Shown one piece after another: positions 32,002-41,529 of a DNA stretch of 64,000 nt. The stretch lies in contig NC_052669.1 of NCBI RefSeq assembly GCF_016802725.1, positions 16,081,270-16,145,269 on the forward strand. The letters are read 5' to 3'. Under the pieces are notes generated by a model. It ran no database searches and had not been told where the DNA came from. It was given only the letters and a program-made list of their open reading frames with translations. Every line of letters starts with the position of its first letter. Within the stretch, counting starts at the first letter, position 1. The position numbers and the translations under genes were made by a program. The DNA is from Solenopsis invicta (Eukaryota > Arthropoda > Insecta > Hymenoptera > Formicidae).

Positions 32002-32679
32002 TTATAACATATGTTCAAAGTAGCTACCGTTTTCTTCTAGACATAAAGCAACTCTTCGCATGAAGCTTTGCCGCACGTTATTCAACATCGCTGGCGTGAT
32101 GTTACGACTGGCCGCTCTAATTTTGTCCATTAGCTCTTCACAAGTGCGCGGTAACGTTTGATACACCTGATCTCGTATATAGCCCCACGCAAAGAAGTCC
32201 ATAGGGGTGAGATCAGGTGATCGCGGTGGCCACTCGTGAAAAGCGCTGTGGATTCCTATCCATCTACCTGGATACACTCGATTGAGCACTCCTCTTGCTA
32301 AAAGCGATGTGTGTGCTGGATGGCCGTCTTGTTGCAGGATAATTTCGTCTTGCGGAACATTCAATTGTTCCCGTGGAACATTATTTAATAGATTTGGCAG
32401 AGTATCCGTTAACAATGCCGCGTAAGTTTCCGCCGTAACATTTTCATTTTCTGCAAAAAAATGCGGCCCAATGACAGCACTGTCCAGAATCCCCATCCAG
32501 ACATTAATGCTGTAATGACCCTGGATATGGGTCTCTTTTCTGCAATGGGGATTCTCCTCGGCGTAATGGTGCTCGTTGTGTCGATTGATGCGACCATCGC
32601 TCCGAAACGTGCATTCGTCCGTCCATAAAATTTTGCGTAGAAAATTATCATTTGCGATATTTTTTATGTCAACCTGCAC
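32002..32679 (-). CDS. Tc1/mariner-superfamily transposase, catalytic part (225 aa)
   Basis: The frame carries a DDE-type catalytic domain: D in KILWTDECTF, D in ILQQDGHPAHTS and D in RSPDLTPMDFFAWG. Between the second D and the PMD Asp there are 42 residues, longer than DD34D mariner. IGPHFFAENENVTAETYAAL and the C-terminal LEENGSYFEHML match a transposase-like family common in insects. The N-terminal helix-turn-helix region is missing; the frame opens just after TATGTGCAG (minus strand), which could be a 3' splice site, so an upstream exon may have existed. The sequence upstream to 32900 is AT-rich and shows no DNA-binding domain. TIRs were not found. It is either truncated or an exon. Confidence 0.7.
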   Translation of the reverse strand: MQVDIKNIANDNFLRKILWTDECTFRSDGRINRHNEHHYAEENPHCRKETHIQGHYSINVWMGILDSAVIGPHFFAENENVTAETYAALLTDTLPNLLNNVPREQLNVPQDEIILQQDGHPAHTSLLARGVLNRVYPGRWIGIHSAFHEWPPRSPDLTPMDFFAWGYIRDQVYQTLPRTCEELMDKIRAASRNITPAMLNNVRQSFMRRVALCLEENGSYFEHML

Positions 32680-32944
32680 ATACGGTGAAAATATATGTAT
32701 AATAATACAATTGAATTTTTTATGTTTTTAAATTATAATTATTTGTTCAAGTTATACGAATTATCATTTTTCTATGTATTCTCTACGTAAATGCTTCTCT
32801 ACGTAAATCAGATTCGCCAGCCTCCTCCCTCGTTAAAATAAATGCAAATCTGATAAAAGACGATTGAGCTGTAGCTAGCTATCGGTCGGAGAAAAGTCGT
32901 GTAGCGATAGCTTTCAGTAGTCAAGTAACAATGGCTCCACGATA

Positions 32945-33204
32945 TAACAAAACGACCCGGCCGTCCTGCCCGACTTCACCCTCCGCGAGGGAAAATTATA
33001 CCGACACGTCCTGCATAGCCTGGACTTCGCAGAAATACCCGCCGATAGCCAATGGAAACGCTGCATACCGCGACACGAGCGAGCAGAAATCCTAAGCCAG
33101 AATCACGACGACGCGACCGCCGGCCACTTCGGCGTAGCCAAGACCATCACTCGGATAGCGCGCTTGTATTATTGACCGGGCATGTTCCGCGAGATCGCGA
33201 CGTA
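32945..33204 (+). pseudogene. Gypsy integrase zinc-binding part, left of MITE
   Basis: The frame reads FTLREGKLYRHVL, HDDATAGHFGVAKTITRIA, then LYY, a TGA in place of the usual Trp (33173-33175), and PGMFREIATY. The His pair of the HHCC finger is here; the Cys pair (RRCENCLRHK) lies beyond the MITE at about 33409. The element is cut off 5' of 32945, and codon use is GC-rich. Confidence 0.8.
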
Positions 33205-33406
33205 CACCCAAGGACTTTGATTCTGGCCATGGGGAAATTTTCCAAACTGAGAAGTCGCTATCTTTCTACATACTTACAGTTCATGATTAACGTAACGACC
33301 AATAAGCTCTAGTCGTTTCATTAATCATAAACTGCGAGTATGTAGAAAGATAGCGACTTTTTAGTTTGGAAAATTTCCCCATGGACAGAATCAAAGTCCT
33401 TGGGTG
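33205..33406. mobile_element. TA-flanked palindromic MITE, 202 bp, copy 1
   Basis: It starts CACCCAAGGACTTTGATTCT and ends with the inverted match AGAATCAAAGTCCTTGGGTG. TA flanks both sides (33203-33204, 33407-33408). Most of the element is one hairpin (GAAAATTTCCCCATGG arms, TAGAAAGATAGCGACTT arms). A 202-bp relative is at 60256-60457. Confidence 0.9.
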
Positions 33407-33408
33407 TA

Positions 33409-34438
33409 TGTGCGCAGGTGCGAGAACTGCCTCCGACATAAAGTGGACCAGCGCCGGGAACCTGCACGCGACGCACGTAGACCGTCCCTGGCAGCAAGTA
33501 ACGCTAGACTTAGTAGGGCCCCTCCCTCGCTCCAAACAAGGCCACACGTGGCTATTGAATATGCAAGATCGATTCTCGAAATGGGTAGAAATGCGTCCAC
33601 TCCGCCGAGCAACCGCACCTGCCGTCACCCGTGCCATCGCGGAACAGGTCATCCTCCGCCACAGATGCCCGGAGAGCATCATATCCGACAACGGGACCCA
33701 ACTTAAATCAAAACAGCTAAACGAGCTGCTCGCCGCCTACCGCGTCCGCCATGTATGCACACCGACGTATGCGCCGCATTGTAATCCAGTCGAGCGAACA
33801 AACAGAACGATCAAAACAATGATCGCCCAGTACGTCGACCGAGATCACCGAAACTGGGACGAACGCATACCCGAGTTACAATTGGCTTACAATACGGCGC
33901 GGCACGAAGCAACCGGGTATACGCCCGCCTTTGTCAATCTCGGGCGAGAACTGATTACCCCCGCGCTTAACAACGAAGCCCCGCCGCAACCGGCCCCACC
34001 CCCGGATACCACGCGTCGCTACCTCGAGGAAGCACACGAACTCGTGCGGATACACCTAGCACGCGCATTCCAACGTCAGCAAAAACATTACGATCTCCGA
34101 CGCCGCGCGTGGCGACCGCAGATCGGAGAAGGGTGTGGAAGCGAGAACACCCGCTCTCGAATAAAGCCGACGCGTTTAACGCCAAACTCGCTCCGAAATT
34201 TCAAGGTCCCCTCGAGGTACGCAAAATCATCTCGCCCGTGATTGTTGACCTACGCGACCAACGCGGGCGATGGACTCGACACGTACACGTACAGCATCTC
34301 AAACCAGCACCACGTACCGAGGGCCAGAGAGGGGAGACCGAAGGCAAAACCGACTCCGAAGATGACACCGACGCTCCGCCGGAAAATGACAACACGCCAA
34401 ACCAAAACACTGGGGACGAGGAGGACAACGAGGAATAA
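33409..34438 (+). pseudogene. Gypsy integrase core and C-terminal module
   Basis: After the MITE, RRCENCLRHK completes the zinc finger; a frameshift near 33465 leads to DRPWQQVTLDLVGPL (first catalytic Asp), then ESIISDNGTQLKSKQ (second Asp), PHCNPVERTNRTIKTMI (Glu) and AYNTARHEATGYTPAFVNLG. The triad is complete. A second frameshift near 34115 leads to the GPY/F module in frame 34109-34438 (FNAKLAPKFQGPLEVRKI, VHVQHLKP), ending in an acidic tail. Integrase would catalyse insertion of the cDNA. It is broken by the MITE, a stop and two frameshifts. Confidence 0.85.
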
Positions 34439-34508
34439 GAGGGGAGACCAGCCTTTAGATTCGAAAAGATATGCAGCTCGCCACTAGCGAACCGACCGTC
34501 CCAGCGAC

Positions 34509-35015
34509 ATGGAACGCACAGAGCGCGATATCATCGACGAGATCGACCGCCTGCTCGGCGAAACGGAGGGCTACGACCCGGAGAACCCGGCAATCGACCC
34601 GGCATGGGATTCCCTGCGGACTAACCAGCCGCCAGCTACTGCTGCCGTAGAGGCGAATCGCCACCCGATCGGACAACGAAACGGCCGACTACGGCAACCG
34701 TCAGACCGCCGCAACGAAATGAAGATGGCCTGGTTGCTGAACCCGCCAACGGCACGGCCTAAATCTCGCCAACCGCCGCGACGGGCATCACCACCTCGCC
34801 CGACTTTAGAGCCGGCACGGGTGATGGGACCGCTGCCACCGCCACCCATCCCGGTCGAGGTCGAGCCCGGCCTAATCATAGAGGTGCCTCATTTCGCCGC
34901 CCACTCAGCACGCGAGTGGAAGACACGACAAGGCGGGAAGCGCTGGCACATCCGCTTCAATCACAACGGAAGCGTCCGCCGGATTCGGGAGCTGCCTCCC
35001 CGAGAAACATGCTAA
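34509..35015 (+). CDS. Accessory ORF between Gypsy pol and 3' LTR (168 aa)
   Basis: An intact frame begins MERTERDIIDEIDRLLGETEG, passes through a Pro/Arg-rich middle (RPKSRQPPRRASPPRPTLEP; PLPPPPIPVEVEPG) and ends with a hydrophilic domain REWKTRQGGKRWHIRFNHNG. It has no signal peptide or membrane segment, so it is not an env-like glycoprotein. It is placed exactly between the pol tail and the polypurine tract, in the position of an extra retrotransposon ORF. I do not recognise the product. An RNA- or DNA-binding role is possible from its basic composition but unproved. Confidence 0.5.
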   Translation: MERTERDIIDEIDRLLGETEGYDPENPAIDPAWDSLRTNQPPATAAVEANRHPIGQRNGRLRQPSDRRNEMKMAWLLNPPTARPKSRQPPRRASPPRPTLEPARVMGPLPPPPIPVEVEPGLIIEVPHFAAHSAREWKTRQGGKRWHIRFNHNGSVRRIRELPPRETC

Positions 35016-35040
35016 TGTGCCTCAAATTCAGGCACTTGTT

Positions 35041-35053
35041 AGGAGGGGGGTGA
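35041..35053 (+). promoter_or_regulatory. Polypurine tract of Gypsy element
   Basis: AGGAGGGGGGTGA immediately precedes the LTR start TGTAACG. Confidence 0.8.
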
Positions 35054-36245
35054 TGTAACGATGCACACCCCCGAAAAATGTCATGCATCGTCCCCGGCCA
35101 CCGACAGCCGGAGAAAGAGAGCCGCCGGGCTATAACCGGGGGTGCCTCGGGCACCCAAATATAAAGATAATAAGGACTTCGCGCGGTAAAACCGTGTCGA
35201 GCCATCGCGCGCGTCAAGTCGGCGCGCACGCACACACGAAGGAGCGCGCGTTCGTCCCACTCCGGCGACCCCGCCGTCAAGCGCCGAAAATGACGGAGGC
35301 AAACGGAGTCGCCGGGTATATATAGGGCCGCGTTCTCCAATAGAGGCACCTGTTTCCCGTCAGCCAGCATCACCCGCTGATCCGCTGCGTCTGACAATCC
35401 TGGAAATAAAAGTGGTCGAAGATTGCTTGGCCACGGCGGAGGTACTCCGCAAATTTCCGCACCGCTCATCATCCTCCGCATCCTCGCGAGCCCGAGCGTC
35501 CAACTCTCGTCAAGGTCCTTGGCGAGGGGAGGACCCCTGACCAGCTCTCGAGCCGCGGTTACCTCCGTTCCTCTACGAAACACAAGCAAGCGGAATCGCC
35601 GACACAGGGTTTTGGCCGAGATACTCGGCGCGGGGGTGCGCACGATTGGACACCGCAGGATTGGACACCACCTCTCACAGCGACCGATGCCTAGAGTTTT
35701 TCCGTTGGTTTGGTTAGATAAGTCAAGATGATTGGTTGGTGTCCACTCGTGCTGTGTCCAAAAGAGTGTCACCCCTCGGCGCGTTTCGTGGCATCCTAGC
35801 CGCCATCGTCATCGGCACGCACGCGGCCGCGGTCGCCCTGCCGATTCGCGCATCGCCACATCGCGTCGCGAAGCTCCGCCCTCGCGTACCGCTATACCGC
35901 GGGAAAGCCGCGCCCGCATCCAAGCGTCGCTCGCGTTCCGTCGCCTGGCGACACCTCGCGACCCGTATGTATATACCGACCTGTAAATAGCCGCGTCTAC
36001 AAAGATCCGTCCGTCCGCGCACCGTTCCGAATTCATGTATCTTGTCCGTCCGCGCGCACCAAACTGTTGTACTCTGTCAGTTCCGGGAAAACTTAATGAA
36101 TAAAGCACACGTAAATTGTATCACACACATACCGCCAACTCATCATTTATACACGCACGACTCTTTCCTCTCTTCCCGTTCGAGCCCTTTCGATCGCACC
36201 GCTCCGACGAGCTAATCCGCGCGAGAGAAAAACGGCAACATTACA
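35054..36245 (+). repeat. Gypsy 3' LTR with nested MITE
   Basis: It runs from TGTAACGATGCACACC to CAACATTACA. TATA box GGGTATATATAGGG is at about 35314-35327, and AATAAA near 36100. A 143-bp MITE occupies 35633-35775. The downstream sequence AATATAAAAAAATTTT is copy 3 of the CCCATACAGCACAGA family, into which this element inserted. GC-rich frames such as 34957-35772 on the minus strand are not genes. Confidence 0.85.
35633..35775 (+). mobile_element. 143-bp MITE with constant core, type-1 ends, copy 1
   Basis: Flanked by TCGGCGCG at 35625-35632 and 35776-35783 (8-bp duplication). Ends carry GCACGATTGGACACC and, inverted, GTGTCC...GAGTGTCACCCC. The core GCCTAGAGTTTTTCCGTTGG continues into TTAGATAAGTCAAGATGATT and is shared with 55614, 56590 and 57358. 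Confidence 0.75.
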
Positions 36246-36855
36246 AATATAAAAAAATTTTTATTAAAAAAACAATTAAAAAATATTGTTTGTTCATTGG
36301 ACTGTAGATCGAGGTTTCTTCATATATGGACCTATTTCATCTATTGATATAAATATTTACGTTTCTTAACAATACTATGATGCACACAGCACCACTGGAC
36401 CGCATGCCTTTTTCTAGACGTTTTAGAGTCAACATTTGAAGGATGTCTGCAGACGTCTATGCAAAGTCGATTTGCAGTCAACTTTGAAAGCCTGACTTGG
36501 ATGAGTCGACTTACAGTCGATATATGGACGGCTGTATTCTTAGGGAATATAGAGGTTCAGCGGAAAATTTAGTAACGTCGCCCGAACTTAGTTTACTAAA
36601 TGCGGATGAATAATTATGGATGAGTTAAATTAATATATTATTATACGCGAATATTCTGCTTTGGCTCTTTATTGCCACTACTTTATTAAAAAATGATGAT
36701 ATTGCAATGTTTCCGGAATATTACTGGCATATGCCATTCGATGTTGCAGGCATATTGTTAATTTATGTTTCTGCAATGTCTCCGTAATATTGCATTGCAA
36801 TCTGCAACATTGCAACGTTGCTGCAATGTTGCTGGAATTTTCTGTGCTGTATGGG
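36246..36855 (+). mobile_element. CCCATACAGCACAGA-type TIR element, copy 3 (partial)
   Basis: It matches 58985-59819: a shared start TATAAAAAAATTTTTATT, AGTCGA-word middle (36420-36530), TGCAATGTTGC-word end and the terminus TTTTCTGTGCTGTATGGG. The other half is missing, replaced by the Gypsy element. Confidence 0.8.
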
Positions 36856-38740
36856 TGTGTATCAAAACGCGTTAAAGTATATTTTTATCTAAATTTGCAT
36901 TTGATGAAGCCTTATTCTATATAATTATCAAAATATCAATTTGTCAAATATAAAAGCAAACCTAATTACATTACAAAAGCATTATTTTTATTTATGTATG
37001 TATTACTTTATCCTATCAACGCAATGCAATACTAAAAAGGTTAACTTCTTCAATAATACCTCTTCAAACTGTTACCACACTGTTACCACACTTTTATTCT
37101 TATTTCAAAATACATACAATTTATTAATTCCCTAAATTTTCACCTTTTCGCCATTACGGCTGATGACGAAAAAGTTCACGTGAAAAAGTTCATATTTCCG
37201 CTCATGAGTGAGTTACATGATTCCGTGGAATCGTACATGATCGTGCAGTTCACGTGAAATTTTTCACTTTTCACGTTTCCGCCCTAGGGGAAATGTTACA
37301 TGATAGACCCCCTGGTGTGGCTCCGTATTTATACCCTCTGGCCGCCCACGCAGTCGGAACAACATATTTACCCCACTTTTCGGCGTGCACCTACGCGCAC
37401 GTGCCCGCGCGATGCTACGCGTGACGTCACGCGACCGGGCGCAAGAGCGAGCGAGATGGAGAACGGAACCGACGTCACGTGGCCGCGGGCGCGAGTGAGC
37501 GAGACGGAGAGTACTGACGTCACGTGATCGGGCGTGCGAGTAAAAGAGACGGAACGTTATGTTATAATCCGGCGTGCGAGCGAGAAAGAGATATAATTTA
37601 CCTGCGTAACAATGCTATCGTTACAAACTTATCGTAATTTTACGAAATTTTTAAGATTTACAAATCTTAAGAACCGTGAAATCACAGAATTGGATAAAAA
37701 GTCTTTCTTTGTAAGCAAAAATAAAAATGTGAGGAAATAAATTGTATAAGACATAAAAATGCTGTATGAAAAAACACGATTTAAGTATAATATGTAAAAG
37801 GAGAAAATCTGAAAAATAAAGAAAAAACTGTAAAAAAACTAATTTTTTCTTATTTCTTTTAAGTTACAATTTTTTTATAAGTAAATAGAAAATCTGAAAA
37901 AATGTAAAATATATTGTAGATAAGACTATCTAAGAATTAAATATACTGTGTATGATAAAATATAAAAGAAACATTATACAAAGAGAAAATCTAACTTATG
38001 AGAAGAAAAACTATTAGTAAAACTATATTTTTATTGCATTTTATAAATTAGAAAACGATCATTGTATGATTAAATATAACATGTTATCTGAGACATTTTG
38101 ATTTTTTTCTGATATTTTCTAATTTTTATTTCCATTCATTAATTTAAAATTGTCAATGAAGTCGCGCGATTTCAGCCAACTAATCGTAGCAAAGAGCTTC
38201 TACACATGCATTTCGGTATGCACATGCATGGTACAATGGTTCTCTATGCCGTAACGGTCATCATGACTCATCATTGTAATAGTGCAATGTAGTTGAGTCA
38301 GTTAAGTGTAGTGGTCATGGTCAGTGGTATTGGTGTAATAATTTGCAAGTGCCGTGTTCTTATATGTAATATTTTTACATTGGAGTATTTTGCATAATAT
38401 CGAATCTCCGTGGATAAAAAAAAACCTTTAGGTAATTAATTAAAGTCTTGAATTTGCTTTCATGTGTAGTATATTTATTACTTGATATAAGTATAATACA
38501 TTTTACATAATCTAATTTTTTTAATTTGCATTTCTATTTCAATAATTTTTAAACACTTTTTTCTCAAAATAGTTTATAAGTACTAATTTTTTATTATTAA
38601 AAAATTTTTACTTATTATTATGATTATTATATTATTATTAATAAACTTCATTAAATTTTTGTAAAAGTAAAATTAATTTTCTATAACGATTAAATGATAA
38701 AGTGTAGAATATGCTTATAGAATTGTCAAACTCGGTTTTC
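36856..38740. other. Long non-coding stretch with local repeats
   Basis: No gene recognised. 37165-37290 contains several TTCACGTGAA-like palindromes. 37400-37580 is GC-rich with three roughly 48-50-bp units, each holding a TGACGTCA or GACGTCACGTG site and GAGCGAGA-type tails. 37620-38150 and 38440-38720 are AT-rich. Confidence 0.5.
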
Positions 38741-38759
38741 ATATATACACTATGAACAC

Positions 38760-39662
38760 TGGGCTTTAAACAAAATTAGAATACATCTACCTCTTTATTT
38801 TAGATATGTGGATGACATAGTGATGGCTGTCCCAGATAATTTAATTGATCTTACTTTAAGTACGTTCAATTCCTTTCACCCGCGGATTTGCAATTTACAT
38901 TGGAAAGAGGGGGTGATAAAATAAACTTTCTAGACATCACTATGATAAAATACGAAGATTCCTTAATTTTTTATTATTATCATAAACCCACATTTTCAGG
39001 GAGATACCTGAATTTTTTATCAGCCCACCCTTTATCACAGAAAAGAGGAACAATTTTTGGCATGGTTGACGAAGCATTTTTATTGTCAGATCCTGAATTC
39101 CACAGAAAGAATTTTGAGTTTATCGTAAATACCCTTTTTATGAATGAATATCCTGCTGGATTTATTTTTGAGACAATTAATAGCCACATAAAACATTTAA
39201 TTAATCAAAGCAAACATACAGACACTAACAATGATACCGACACAAAAGTAAAAAATCTCTATGGGTCTTATTGCCATATGTTCCTACAATTTCTGACAAA
39301 TTCAAATATTTCACGAACAAATTCAACATAAATCTGGCTTTTTTTAGTCTCAATAAATTGAGCAGATTCATTAAAGTCCAAAAAGACGTTCTTCCGAATA
39401 ATCTTAAGAAAAATGTAGTGTATAAGATCATGTGCAAAGACTGCGATGCGTCCTATGTAGAACAAACTAGCAGGAGATCAAAAACAAGAGCCATAGAACA
39501 TTGCAATGATATTAGACGAAATGCGAACAACCATTCGGTTATCACGGAACACAGAATTAATCTTAATCACGACTTTGACTGGAAGAATATTAAAATCTTG
39601 GATAACGAGCGAGTTTTGGACAGGCGGTTAACATCGGAAATGCTACACATCCAATTATAAAC
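38760..39662 (+). pseudogene. Penelope-like element, copy 3 (RT end plus GIY-YIG)
   Basis: Begins with the RT catalytic block LYFRYVDDIVMAVPDNL near 38795, then after a frameshift LERGGDKINFLDITMIK, HKPTFSGRYLNFLSAHPLSQ and IFETINSHIKHLI (38888-39331). Another frameshift leads to 39271-39660: YVPTISDKFKYF, the endonuclease VYKIMCKDCDASYVEQTSRR (the family's Gly in SYVGQT is Glu here) and HRINLNHDFDWKNIKIL. It is a more distant family member than copies 1 and 2. The 5' two-thirds is absent. Non-functional. Confidence 0.85.
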
Positions 39663-40209
39663 AAATAGCCTCAATTTACAAAGAGATACTGAATTTCTGC
39701 ATCACGCATACCTCTCACTATTAAAGAGACTGTAACAGATAAGTTTTATTTACTAGCAACAGTCGTCTCACCGCTAATTCACTACGTTGATTTTAATTAT
39801 ATTAATCTCTTTGCCTCCAATTCACGTTAAGTTTGTAATTTTATTTTTAATTTGATAATTCTGACATTGTTAATTGTTGTCCGCTAATTTATTTTGTTTT
39901 GTATCAAATGATTTCTCCGTTCATATTTACGTATCTATGTATCTATTATTGTTTGTTCTCTCTCTCTCGTTTATTTGACTTCCTCGGCGATGGTAGGATG
40001 TTCGAACGAATTGGTCAGTATACGTTATTGCGTGAGATAGTAAGCACGCGGCATTACAGAAAATTCAAACGTATACTTTGACAGGCGAATTTCGCTTCCT
40101 ATGGACAAAGTTATCCAACGCTTCACTGGTCGTCATCAGTGCCAATGGGTGAGTCACATATTTTTTAAAAAATTTAAAAAATAAAAAAACATTAATTATA
40201 GTAATGTCA
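39663..40209. other. AT-rich stretch
   Basis: Probable 3' flank of the Penelope-like fragment, then sequence with no recognised feature up to the LINE target site. Confidence 0.4.
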
Positions 40210-40784
40210 GCTATTTAAGAACGCCCGTAGGGGTCTGGAGTCGTTTCGGGGCCTCCCGAGGCTCTGCAACGACTCCAGATACAGGAATTGGCGTTCCTGC
40301 GGTTCCCGAGCTCGCTAGGGGGTCTGCGGTCTCTCGTAGGCCGTAGATTCAGGGATTTCAGCGACCCTGGCGCCCGAGCTGGCATACCGTAATCCGTCAC
40401 GTGCTGAAATTACGTGCGGGACGGACCGGTGGCCTGGGTCTCACCGCCCGGGCTGCGAGGAGTAAACCTCTATAAAAAATCCAAGGGTGGCGTCCGTGGC
40501 GCGGGTGTCGTTCCGTGTAACAGCGGGGCGGTGCTTCGTGTCTCGGACGCCAACGTATTTAGTTGGTTGGCAGGCTGCTGCTGGGGTGGGGGTGGCGGTC
40601 CGGGGTGGTCCCTGGCGGGTGCTTGCGCTCTTCCGGGGTCTTCCCGGGCCGTCTCCCCCGCCTTGGTGGATCCGTTTGCCCATGTTGCCTCAGGCCGATG
40701 GTCCCCGGACATCGGCCTGAGTAGGCTCCGGGGCGAGGGTGGGGTTCCCCTCGTTAAACAAGACCCCAATTATGGATTTAGTAC

Positions 40785-41377
40785 ATGGGCAAACGCAAGA
40801 AAAAGGTACCGCCCAGGGGTGATCGGACACCCCAGAGCCGGCACGGGGGGGCTATGGTCCCGGGTCCCCCCCTGTCGTCATCGAACGACGGGCGGTCGAG
40901 CGGAGTGCCCCCGGGCTCCGCCGACTATAGGGCTACTGGGGGAGCTGACGTTCTCGACTCCAAATGGAGTGCGAAAGATATGGAGCGCATTGTGCGTATA
41001 ATACGCTTATCCTCTTTTATGTCCCGTGGATACGAGGGCTCAGACGAGGAGTCGGATGAGGGTGGGAACGTCTCACCCCCGAACGGCGGGAGTGGAGTAG
41101 AGCCGGCTCAACGAGCCGTGGCCCCCATCCCGGACGATGGGGAGGGGACGGCCTCGCTGCTCCGGCGGGCGACCCGGGGTCGAGCTGGCCGAGAAGGCCG
41201 AGGCCCCCGGGCCTCCCATTGGGGAGTTTCGGACCCTTCACCCGGCGGACGTCGCGAAGCGGACGCTGGTGGACGGGGCCTGGGTGGCGGGCGCGTCGCT
41301 CGCTCTCCCTGTCTCCGGACCGGCTGGTCGGCGGACGCCGTACGGCGGAAGCCGGACAGCCTGGCGGGAACACGGAT
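40785..41377 (+). pseudogene. LINE ORF1, N-terminal part
   Basis: ATG at 40785 opens MGKRKKKVPPRGDRTPQSRH, a basic start common in R1-clade ORF1 proteins, then WSAKDMERIVRIIRLSSFMS and an acidic Gly-rich stretch. It is cut by the hAT insertion at 41378 after GGCGGGAACACGGAT. The frame overlaps another open frame (40414-41001) that I regard as a shadow of GC-rich DNA. ORF1 proteins bind the LINE RNA. Confidence 0.55.
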
Positions 41378-41529
41378 CAGTGATGTGAGACGGCCCGACT
41401 TTTCTCGCGCGTGCGCGGCCATGACGTCACATAGCAACGACGTCTTATGTTTCGGCCGTTATGGGTGCAAGAGACAGAAAAGAGGCTACATCTACAACTT
41501 TTTGGTAAGTTAACATTAATATTTACGTA

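Noticed and set aside
34509..35015. env gene for the Gypsy element
   Set aside because: No signal peptide, cleavage site or membrane segment.
34957..35772. 271-aa minus-strand frame and overlapping frames in 35081-36108
   Set aside because: They lie inside an LTR and a nested MITE; composition-driven and without motifs.
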